Assembly: GCA_900555075.1 (NCBI GenBank)
Contig: USJO01000006.1
Location: 1 to 44,246, forward strand
Length of the DNA stretch: 44,246 nucleotides
Source: an uncultured Clostridium sp.
GTDB lineage: Bacteria > Bacillota > Clostridia > TANB77 > CAG-508
Reading direction: 5' to 3'
Shown here one piece after another: positions 36,855 to 44,246 of this stretch. A program made the position numbers and the translations under genes. The first letter of the stretch is position 1; every line of letters begins with the position of its first letter. The notes beneath the pieces were generated by a model. The model was not told the origin of the DNA. It did no database searches and worked only from the letters and a program-made list of their open reading frames with translations.

Positions 36855-37423
36855 AAAATGTAATCAAGGTCATATTATTTTTAGCATATACAGTATCAAT
36901 ATTTTTAATAAAACATGATATGTTTACAATAATTGTTATTGGAATAAATTTACTTTTAACTATTGTATTAAAAATAAGCATAAAAGGGGAAATATGCAAT
37001 ATTCTTGGAATAATAGTTTTTGTAGCACTAACAAGTGTTATTAATGCAATTACAGTAGATGTTGGAACAGGTATAAGAATAGGTATAAAATTAATACTAG
37101 TATGTAATATTACATATGTTTTTTCAAAAAAAACCAGCTATATGGAGCTAGCAGAAGCACTAGAGAAAATATTTTCTGTTTTTAAAGTGATAAAGGTAAA
37201 TCCTAAAAACATAAGTCTTATGATATGTATTGCAATAGCATTTATACCAACAATAAAAAAGCAAATAAAGCAAGTGAAAGATACCTTAAAATCAAAAGGT
37301 GTGAAAATGAATGTAAGAAATTGGGGATTAATATTTGAACCAGTAACAATATCCTTATTAAGAAGGGTAGATGAAATAGAGAGCTGCTTAAAAGCAAAAG
37401 CCTATCAGGAGTTGCAAAGTTAA
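36851..37423 (+). CDS. ecfT: ECF transporter T component
   Basis: A 190-residue membrane protein with four or more hydrophobic segments (LFLAYTVSIFLI, IIVIGINLLLTIVL, ILGIIVFVALTSVI, IGIKLILVCNITYVF) and a C-terminal cytoplasmic helical part. The two coupling helices, which usually carry Ala-Arg-Gly, read LKSKGVKM and LKAKAYQE here, with Lys in place of Arg. It links the S component to the ATPase. The ATG overlaps the ecfA stop. It is on the short side for the family and closes the folT-folC-ecfA-ecfT operon. Confidence 0.85.
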   Translation: MKNVIKVILFLAYTVSIFLIKHDMFTIIVIGINLLLTIVLKISIKGEICNILGIIVFVALTSVINAITVDVGTGIRIGIKLILVCNITYVFSKKTSYMELAEALEKIFSVFKVIKVNPKNISLMICIAIAFIPTIKKQIKQVKDTLKSKGVKMNVRNWGLIFEPVTISLLRRVDEIESCLKAKAYQELQS

Positions 37424-37441
37424 CATAAAAAGTGGTATAAT
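37412..37441 (+). promoter_or_regulatory. sigma-A promoter for the gene at 37526
   Basis: TTGCAA, 18 bases, TATAAT. The -35 element lies in the last codons of ecfT. The leader is about 78 bases. Confidence 0.7.
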
Positions 37442-37525
37442 ATATGTATGCTAATGTTTAAATCCTTTTTTACAACACAGGATAGACATAAGTAAAAATA
37501 ATTATTTTAAAGGAGAAAAAAAGAA

Positions 37526-37765
37526 ATGCGTCTTAGAGTAGTAGCTGAAACAGGTAGCCAATACGATATTTATGAGGACAACAAAGGTAATATACGTGTG
37601 GCTCGTGATTCTGTAAGGGAAGCAATTCTGGCAACTCCATTAACTATCAAATTAGGAGAACCCTTAGTAATGATAGTATATGAGGTAAGCCAATATGACC
37701 ATACTCCAAGCCAAAAAGAAAGCTGCTGGAGAACTGAGAACGTACAGGGTTTAATCATTTCTTAA
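37526..37765 (+). CDS. unknown 79-residue protein
   Basis: It begins MRLRVVAETGSQYDIYEDNKG and ends RTENVQGLIIS. It is soluble, with no recognised domain. It has its own promoter, AAAGGAG before the ATG, and a strong terminator right after the stop, so it is a complete single-gene unit. Three of its arginines use CGT, unusual here where AGA dominates, which may point to high expression or to conservation. I do not know the family. Confidence 0.75.
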   Translation: MRLRVVAETGSQYDIYEDNKGNIRVARDSVREAILATPLTIKLGEPLVMIVYEVSQYDHTPSQKESCWRTENVQGLIIS

Positions 37766-37804
37766 AAAATAGTGGAGCTTCAGAAATGAGGCTCCATTAT
37801 TTTT
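37766..37804 (+). terminator. intrinsic terminator
   Basis: TAGTGGAGC pairs with GCTCCATTA (one wobble), within flanking A5/T5 runs, directly after the stop. Confidence 0.85.
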
Positions 37805-37873
37805 GAGCAAAATATTGTAAATTGGCTAAAAATAGTATATAATAAATAAGTATTTTTAAATAAGGAGAAATTT

Positions 37874-38935
37874 ATGTTACAAAAATTAGAGGACGTAGAA
37901 AAAAGATATGATGAATTAACAGCAAAAATTAGTGACCCGGAGGTTATAGCAAAAACAGCAGAATGGCAAAAACTTATGAAGGAACATGCAGGATTAGAAG
38001 ACGTTGTTGTAAAATATAGAGAATATAAAAAGGCAAAAAGTGATTTTGAAGAAGCAAAAATGATGGCAAGTGATAAGGAGTTAAAGGAACTTGCAGAAGC
38101 TGAAATGGATGAGTTAAGAGAAAAAATCCCTGTGCTTGAAGAGGAATTAAAAATATTATTAATTCCAAAAGATCCAGATGATGATAAAAATACAATATGT
38201 GAAATAAGAGCAGGTGCAGGAGGAGAAGAGGCTGCTTTATTTGCAGGAACATTATTTAGAATGTACACAATGTATGCAGAATCAAAACATTGGAAAATAG
38301 ATATATTAAATGAGAATGAAACTGAAATGGGCGGATATAAAGAAGTAACCTTTATGGTAACAGGAAAAGGTGTTTATAGTAGGCTGAAATTCGAAAGTGG
38401 AGTTCACAGAGTACAAAGGGTTCCAGACACAGAAAGTAGTGGAAGAATACATACATCAACAGCAACTGTTGCAGTTCTGCCAGTTGTAGAAGATGTAGAA
38501 GTAGAAATAAATCCAGCAGATGTTAGGATGGAGGTGTTTAGGGCATCAGGAGCAGGAGGACAAAAGGTAAACAAAACTTCATCAGCAGTAAGACTAATTC
38601 ATGAGCCAACAGGAATAGTTGCAGAATGTCAAACAGAACGTTCACAAACTCAAAATAGAGAATATGCAATGAACTTACTAAAATCAAGGATATACGAAAT
38701 AGAAAAACAAAAACAAGATGAAGCTTTGTATAATGAAAGAAAAAGTCAAGTAGGAACAGGAGATAGAAGTGAAAAAATAAGAACATATAACTATCCTCAA
38801 GGAAGAATAACAGACCATAGAATTGGTTTTAGTATATACCAAATGGAAAACTTTTTAAATGGAAACTTAGATGAAATGATAGACAACTTGATTGCAGCAG
38901 ATAGAGCAGAAAAACTTAAGGGAAATAATGAATAA
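37874..38935 (+). CDS. prfA: peptide chain release factor 1
   Basis: A 353-residue class I release factor. The stop-recognition tripeptide is PDT (RVPDTES, the PxT of RF1), and the catalytic GGQ lies in SGAGGQKVNKT near residue 229. It ends translation at UAA and UAG. The GGQ is followed by Lys where His is usual (GGQHVNK), a mild variation. The frame is intact, with no in-frame CGG and no autoregulatory shift (that is a feature of RF2). ATAAGGAG precedes the ATG and a terminator follows. Confidence 0.94.
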   Translation: MLQKLEDVEKRYDELTAKISDPEVIAKTAEWQKLMKEHAGLEDVVVKYREYKKAKSDFEEAKMMASDKELKELAEAEMDELREKIPVLEEELKILLIPKDPDDDKNTICEIRAGAGGEEAALFAGTLFRMYTMYAESKHWKIDILNENETEMGGYKEVTFMVTGKGVYSRLKFESGVHRVQRVPDTESSGRIHTSTATVAVLPVVEDVEVEINPADVRMEVFRASGAGGQKVNKTSSAVRLIHEPTGIVAECQTERSQTQNREYAMNLLKSRIYEIEKQKQDEALYNERKSQVGTGDRSEKIRTYNYPQGRITDHRIGFSIYQMENFLNGNLDEMIDNLIAADRAEKLKGNNE

Positions 38936-38940
38936 TGTTT

Positions 38941-38965
38941 AATGGAACAGCGGTGCTGTTCCATT
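38941..38965. terminator. terminator between prfA and leuS
   Basis: AATGGAACAGC (38941-38951) pairs with 38955-38965 around GGT, with T-rich flanks, serving convergent genes. Confidence 0.85.
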
Positions 38966-38968
38966 TAC

Positions 38969-41377
38969 TTATTTTACCACTATATTATAAATTCTATTTT
39001 TAACATAAATTTCTTTTACTATGTTTCTGCCATCTAGCAATTCTGCTAGTTCTTTATGAGCTAAGGTCTTTACTGATTCCTCATCACTATCAAAAGACAC
39101 CTTAACTGTTCCTTTAACTTTTCCGTTTATTTGAACAGGAATTTCAATTTCACTATCTGTTGTTTTGCTTTCATCATATATAGGCCAAGTAGATTCACAG
39201 ATAGGCTTAAATCCTAATTGTTCATTTAGTTCCTCAGTAATGTGAGGAGCAATTGGATTTAATAAAGTTAAAAGCAAATGATAATCCTCTTTAGTAATTG
39301 AAGGCTGTTCTTCATAGCTATTTGCTAAAATCATTAAGCTTGATACAGCTGTGTTATAAGCCATTTTGGTTAAATCATTTTGAACTTTTTTAATTGTTTT
39401 ATGAATTATAGGTTCTAACTTTTTTGAATAATTATCTCCATCTACAACTTTATTTTTTAAACGAATAACTTTATCTATAAAACGTTTGCAACCTTTTAAT
39501 GAATCTGTGCTCCAAGGTGCATCTTGAGTATAATCCCCCATAAACATTTCATATAATCTTAAAGTATCTGCACCATATTCATTGACAATATCATCAGGAT
39601 TTATTACATTTCCTTTAGATTTACTCATTTTTTCATTGTTTGAACCTAAGACCATACCATGGCTAACTCTTGTCCAAATCATTTCTTTTTTAGGTACTAA
39701 TCCAATATTGTATAAGAATTGAACCCAAAATCTAGCGTATAATAAATGTCTTGCAGTATGTTCCATACCACCATTGTACCAGTCAACTCTGTTCCAATAT
39801 TTCATAGCCTTCATTGATGCAAATTCATTATCATTATGTGGATCCATAAATCTTAAGAAATACCAGCTAGAACCAGCCCAATTAGGCATTGTGTCTGTTT
39901 CCCTTTTTGCAGGTCCACCACAGTGTGGACAAGTTGTATTTACCCAATCTTTAATATTGGCAAGAGGACTTTCGCCATTTTCAGTTGGCTCATATTCTGC
40001 AACATTTGGAAGAAGTAATGGTAAATCATCCTCCTTCATTGGTTGCCATCCGCATTTTTCACAATATATCATTGGAATTGGTTCTCCCCAAAATCTTTGG
40101 CGAGAGAAAATCCAATCTCTCATTTTATAATTATTAACTTTTTTTGCAATTCCCATATTAACAAGCTTTTCAGTAATTGCCTCTTTTGCTTCTTCAACCG
40201 TAAGGCCTGTAAATTCTTCAGAATTAATTAATTTACAGCCTTTATTTAAGTAATCTTGTTTTTCAAAAGCTTTATCAAAGGTATCTTGCCCATCTATTAC
40301 TTGAAGCATTTCTAAATTATGTGCTTTTGCATATTCAAAATCTCTTTGGTCGTGTGAAGGAACAGCCATTACAGCACCTGTTCCATAATCTCCTAAAACA
40401 AAATCTCCTAAGAAAATTGGAACCTCTTTGCCATTTACTGGGTTAATTGCAGTAATGCCTTCAACAATGCAACCAGTTTTACCTTTATTCAAGTCAGTTC
40501 TATCTATATTAGATTTTTTTGAAGTTTCTTGAATATATTTCTTGACTTCCTCTTTATTTTTTACTCTTGGCATTAATTCCTTAATCAATTTTCCATCTGG
40601 TGCAATAACGAAAAATGTAATTCCATAAATTGTTTCAATACATGTTGTGAAAATAGAAAACTTACCACCACCTAATATTTGAACATCAAGTTCAACACCT
40701 GTAGATTTTCCAATCCAATTTATTTGACCAAGTTTTACTCTATCAGCAAAATTAGTATCATCTAATCCTTTTAATAAGTCCTCTGCATAGTCACTCATTC
40801 TAAGCATCCATTGAGATTTTTCCTTTTGAACAACTGTATTTCCGCATCTCTCACAAACTCCACCTGCAGAATCTTCATTAGATAAAACAGTTTTGCAAGT
40901 AGGACACCAGTTAACTGGAACAGTAGCTTTATAAGCCATACCATGTTTATAAAATTGCAAAAATTGCCATTGAGTCCATTTATAATATTCTGGATCTGTT
41001 GTAGAAAACTCACGAGACCAATCAAAAGAAAATCCCAAATTCTTCATTTGCCCTTTAAAGGTATGAATATTTTCTTTTACAGCATCTTTTGGATGAATAT
41101 GGTTCTTAATTGCATATTGTTCAGCAGGAGCACCAAATGCATCCCAACCCATCGGATATAAAACATTATATCCCTGTAATCTCTTCATTCTAGCTAAAGC
41201 ATCTTGAGCAGTATAACTTCTCACATGACCAACATGAAGACCAGCACCAGAAGGATAAGGAAACTCAACTAATATATAATAAGGCTCTTTTTTATCTCCA
41301 GTTATTGCCTTAAAAGTTTGGTTATCATCCCAATATTTTTGCCATTTCTTTTCGATTTTGTTATGATTATATTCCAT
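38969..41377 (-). CDS. leuS: leucyl-tRNA synthetase
   Basis: An 802-residue class I synthetase. The HIGH-type motif is HVGH (residues 48-51, in GAGLHVGHVRS), zinc ligands are in CPTC and CERC, the CP1 editing domain includes YGTGAVMAVPSHDQRD, and KMSKS lies near residue 580 (NNEKMSKSKGN). Length is normal. It charges tRNA-Leu and edits norvaline or isoleucine. GAGGTG precedes the ATG. The 150-base upstream gap is too short for a T-box and none is visible. The frame is intact in spite of CGG in the other two phases. Confidence 0.97.
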   Translation of the reverse strand: MEYNHNKIEKKWQKYWDDNQTFKAITGDKKEPYYILVEFPYPSGAGLHVGHVRSYTAQDALARMKRLQGYNVLYPMGWDAFGAPAEQYAIKNHIHPKDAVKENIHTFKGQMKNLGFSFDWSREFSTTDPEYYKWTQWQFLQFYKHGMAYKATVPVNWCPTCKTVLSNEDSAGGVCERCGNTVVQKEKSQWMLRMSDYAEDLLKGLDDTNFADRVKLGQINWIGKSTGVELDVQILGGGKFSIFTTCIETIYGITFFVIAPDGKLIKELMPRVKNKEEVKKYIQETSKKSNIDRTDLNKGKTGCIVEGITAINPVNGKEVPIFLGDFVLGDYGTGAVMAVPSHDQRDFEYAKAHNLEMLQVIDGQDTFDKAFEKQDYLNKGCKLINSEEFTGLTVEEAKEAITEKLVNMGIAKKVNNYKMRDWIFSRQRFWGEPIPMIYCEKCGWQPMKEDDLPLLLPNVAEYEPTENGESPLANIKDWVNTTCPHCGGPAKRETDTMPNWAGSSWYFLRFMDPHNDNEFASMKAMKYWNRVDWYNGGMEHTARHLLYARFWVQFLYNIGLVPKKEMIWTRVSHGMVLGSNNEKMSKSKGNVINPDDIVNEYGADTLRLYEMFMGDYTQDAPWSTDSLKGCKRFIDKVIRLKNKVVDGDNYSKKLEPIIHKTIKKVQNDLTKMAYNTAVSSLMILANSYEEQPSITKEDYHLLLTLLNPIAPHITEELNEQLGFKPICESTWPIYDESKTTDSEIEIPVQINGKVKGTVKVSFDSDEESVKTLAHKELAELLDGRNIVKEIYVKNRIYNIVVK

Positions 41378-41407
41378 AAATTCACCTCTAAAAACAAATT
41401 ACATAAT

Positions 41408-41413
41408 ATTATA
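41408..41413 (-). promoter_or_regulatory. probable -10 element of leuS
   Basis: TATAAT on the minus strand, 31 bases upstream of the leuS start. The -35 region is poor. Confidence 0.45.
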
Positions 41414-41529
41414 CAACAAACTTAGCTAAAAATAAAGTGGAATTAGGGAAAAAGGATAAAAAATAATATCATAAAATTACTAAACCTTGCATAGAATTTA
41501 ATATATTAGTTACAAAGGAGTGAAGATTT

Positions 41530-44165
41530 ATGTGGTGCACTTTGGAGGTACAAGATGTAACAAGAAAACTAAAGACGAATATGCAGTTTGGTCTAAGTGA
41601 AGATGAAGTAAAGAAAAGACAATTACAATATGGTAAAAATAAGCTTAATGAAAAAAGAAAGACGAGCCTAGTTGTGAAATTTTTAAAGCAATTTAGTGAT
41701 TTTATGATAATTATATTACTTATTAGTGCAGGAATTTCTGCAGGTATTTCATATCTTGAACATAGTAATGATTACATAGATTCTATAATAATTGTTGGAA
41801 TTGTTATTTTAAATGCAATTATGGGAGTAATACAGGAAAGTAAGGCAGAGAAATCAATAGAAGCACTTCAGAAATTATCTAGTCCACAAGCAAAAGTAAA
41901 AAGAAGTGGAGAAATAAAGGTAATACCAAGTGAAGAACTAGTTCCTGGTGATTTGGTTATTATAGAAGCCGGAAATTATGTTCCAGCAGATTTAAGACTT
42001 ATAAATACATATAATTTCAAGGTGGAGGAATCAGCTCTTACAGGGGAAACAATCCCAGTAGAGAAAAATGCAACCAGAATAATAAAAGAAAATGCAAGTT
42101 TAGGAGATATGGAAAATTTGAGTTTTTCAACAACTATAGCTGTTAGTGGACATGCAGAAGGAATTGTTACTGAAACAGGAATGAATACAAAAGTTGGAAA
42201 GATTGCTCAAATGATTATAACAGATGAAGCACCAGAAACACCTTTGCAAAAAAGATTACGGAGAAGTAGGTAAAAAACTTGGAATAACTGCACTAGCAAT
42301 ATGTGTGTTAGTTTTTATTATAGGGTTATTTAGACAAATACCAAAAATGGAAATATTTATGTCATCAGTAGGGCTTGCAGTTGCTGCAATTCCAGAGGGA
42401 TTACCAACAGTAGTTACAATTATGCTCTCAATTGGGATTACTAGAATGGCAAGAAAAAATAGTATAATAAGAAAGCTTCCAGCAGTAGAAACATTAGGCA
42501 GTAGTACAGTTATAGCATCAGATAAAACAGGAACTCTTACACAAAATAAGATGCAGGTTGTAGAAATATTCTCTATGGGAGGAAATAATCAAAATCAAAT
42601 TTTAAGGCTAGGTGCAATGTGTACAGATTGTTCAATATCAAATGGAAAGATAGAAGGAGAAGCAACTGAAAAAGCAATAGTTGAAGCAGCAAGTAATCTC
42701 GGAGAAAACAAAAATAGATTATATAAAGAAATGCCAAGAATAAACGATATCCCATTTGACTCTGAAAGAAAAATGATGACAACAATTCATAAGGTTGGAA
42801 AGAAATATAGGATTATTACAAAAGGTGCACCAGATGTATTGATAAAAAGATGTTCAAAATACATAAATCAAATAAGACAAGAACAAATAACCACAAGAGA
42901 AATTTCTAATATAGAAAGACAAAATGAACAAATGGCAATGCGAGCATTAAGAGTAATAGCAATTGCTTATAAAGATTTAGATACTTTACCAAATAAAATA
43001 GACAACACTTTAGAAGATGATTTAACATTTTGTGGTTTACTAGGGATGATAGATCCACCACGAGAAGGTGTAAAGGAAGCAATTGCAGAGTGTAAGCGAG
43101 CAGGAATAAAAACTGTAATGATTACAGGTGACCACATATTAACAGCAAAAGCAATTGCAGAAAAATTAGGAATATTAAGATTTGGAGATGTAGCAATAAC
43201 AGGTCAAGAATTAGATAAAATTTCAGATAAAGAATTAGAAAAAAATATAATGAAATATTCAGTATTTGCAAGAGTTTCACCAGAACATAAAGTAAGAATA
43301 GTAAAGGCTTTTAGAAGTCAAGGAAATGTTGTTGCAATGACAGGAGACCGGAGTAAATGATGCACCAGCATTAAAAAATGCAGATATAGGAATAGCAATG
43401 GGACAAACGGGCACAGATGTTGCGAAAAATGCAGCAGACATGATTTTAACAGATGATAATTTTGTAACAATAATAGAAGCGGTAAAGGAAGGAAGACATA
43501 TATATGATAATATAAAAAAATCAGTCCATTTCTCAATATCAACAAACGTAGGAGAAATAGTTACAATGTTTATCGGATTACTACTTGGATTTGATGCACC
43601 ATTTGTAGCAATACAATTATTATGGATAAACTTTGTTACAGATTCACTTCCAGGAATAGCACTAGGATTAGAACCAATGGATGTGGACATAATGAACAAA
43701 AAACCGAAGAAGGTAAATGAAAGCTTATTTGCAGGAGGATTATGGGGAAAAATTATCATTGAAGGAATAATGATAGGAACATTAACATTATTCACATTTG
43801 CATTAGGAAAAAATTTATATGGATTGCAAGTAGGAAGAACAATGGCATTTTTCAATTTGAGTGCATTAGAATTGGTTCACAGCTTTAATATAAAAAGTGA
43901 AGAATCAATATTCAAAACAGGAATATTTAACAATTTATACCTAGTAGTAGCAGTAATTATAGGACTAATATTACAAGCAGTTGTAATAATTCAGCCAAAA
44001 CTAGCACAAGTTTTTGACAGCGTACCATTAAACTCTACACAATGGTTACTTGTAGGAATAGTTTCAATATTACCAATAATAATAATAGAAATACAAAAAG
44101 CAATAAACACCTTCAAATTTGGTAAAGTAATATACCCTAAAAAAGAGGCAATGGGAAAATTATAA
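41530..44165 (+). CDS. P-type Ca2+-transporting ATPase (two +1 shifts)
   Basis: An 877-residue pump when CGGA at 42259 and at 43349 are read as Gly244 and Gly607. The actuator loop is LTGETIPVEK (from residue 170), the PEGLP ion-binding helix follows, the phosphorylation motif is DKTGTLTQ (Asp331), KGAPD marks the nucleotide domain, and TGDGVNDAPALKNADIG is restored exactly by the second shift. C-terminal membrane helices (NFVTDSLPGIALGLEP) agree with SERCA/PMCA-like bacterial calcium ATPases. It exports Ca2+ or a related cation at the cell membrane. AAGGAG lies before the ATG. Without shifts it would be three fragments, each ending within four codons of a site. No other lesion is visible. 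Confidence 0.9.
42259..42262 (+). other. CGGA +1 shift site, first in the ATPase
   Basis: TTA-C-GGA-GAA. It restores LQKRLGEVGKKLG. The unshifted frame stops four codons later. Confidence 0.9.
43349..43352 (+). other. CGGA +1 shift site, second in the ATPase
   Basis: GAC-C-GGA-GTA. It restores the invariant TGDGVNDAP. The unshifted frame reads CGG AGT AAA TGA. Confidence 0.95.
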
Positions 44166-44246
44166 AATTAAATCATTCATACATACAAAATAATAGTGTA
44201 AAATAATTTCGGGGAAATTTTAAAATAAAAAAATAAGATACTCCCA

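Noticed and set aside
37874..38935. prfB-type autoregulated frameshift in the release factor
   Set aside because: The gene is RF1 (PxT motif) and its frame is intact. The known shift concerns RF2.
41378..41529. T-box leader for leuS
   Set aside because: The gap is about 150 bases, and no T-box sequence or terminator/antiterminator pair is visible.
3769..43352. Ordinary pseudogenes
   Set aside because: Eight genes each with one or two identical lesions and no other stop, deletion or loss of catalytic residues do not look like decay.
3769..43352. Classical +1 slippage of the P-site tRNA
   Set aside because: The seven different preceding codons would give poor re-pairing in the +1 frame in most cases (such as GTA onto TAC), so a P-site mechanism cannot be general.

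Overview
The window is about 44 kb of very AT-rich DNA. By codon use and gene content it comes from a low-GC, anaerobic, endospore-forming member of the Clostridia, probably an uncultured gut lineage. Sporulation is indicated by a GerMN-domain protein, SpmA/SpmB, SpoIIR, an AbrB/SpoVT-type regulator and Spo0A-box-like sites. Anaerobic life is indicated by a two-iron superoxide reductase.

The main result is a regular anomaly in decoding. Seven genes (spmA, spmB, an unknown gene at 7958, a VirD4-type ATPase, a folate transporter gene, an M14 peptidase and a P-type Ca2+ ATPase) and a 7.4-kb NRPS gene each look broken once or twice by a +1 frameshift. There are 11 breaks in total, and all have the same form: an extra C directly in front of a glycine codon, giving an in-frame CGG followed by the last base of the Gly codon (CGGA x8, CGGT x2, CGGG x1). 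Dropping the C, or reading the four bases CGGN as one Gly, restores full-length, family-consistent proteins. In several cases it restores an invariant glycine, as in the Walker A loop of VirD4 and the TGDGVNDAP motif of the ATPase. I found no in-frame CGG read as arginine anywhere in the window, although CGG is common in the other two codon phases. This looks like a code-level phenomenon: +1 frameshifting at an unassigned CGG codon, or a four-base Gly codon.

Layout. 1-470: A/T-only tandem repeats and no gene. 471-3301: GerMN protein, small ORF, trmN6, rsmI and, convergently, abrB. 3460-4567: spmA-spmB. 4568-4925: a strong sigma-A-type promoter and a terminator around a candidate non-coding RNA, preceded by three Spo0A-like boxes 10 bp apart. 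4926-7726 (minus): spoIIR, murA, walJ. 7958-11612 (plus): unknown gene, nucleotide-sugar pyrophosphorylase, phosphohexomutase. 11661-12377 (minus): TtcA-like. 12550-18644 (plus): murF-ddl, yqeK, yhaO-yhaN. 18758-22106: a small unit with an orphan VirD4-type ATPase behind a promoter with a large inverted repeat. 22177-31433 (minus): dimodular NRPS (C-A-T-C-A-T-R) immediately followed by a membrane sensor kinase. 31554-33119: HtrA protease and superoxide reductase. 33163-34082 (minus): M14 peptidase. 34211-37423: folT-folC-ecfA-ecfT. 37526-38935: small unknown gene and prfA. 38969-41377 (minus): leuS. 41530-44165: P-type ATPase. The last 81 bases hold no recognisable gene.

How the genes fit together. 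MurA, MurF, Ddl, the nucleotide-sugar enzyme and the phosphohexomutase supply cell-wall precursors. SpoIIR, SpmAB, GerMN and AbrB belong to sporulation control and spore maturation. FolT/FolC/EcfA/EcfT take up folate and trap it by polyglutamylation. The NRPS has the domain order of gut clostridial assembly lines that release dipeptide aldehydes which cyclise to pyrazinones. Its A-domain pocket residues suggest Val then Gly. The frameshift sites occur in sporulation, transport, secondary-metabolism and accessory genes and not in the cell-wall, leuS or prfA genes.
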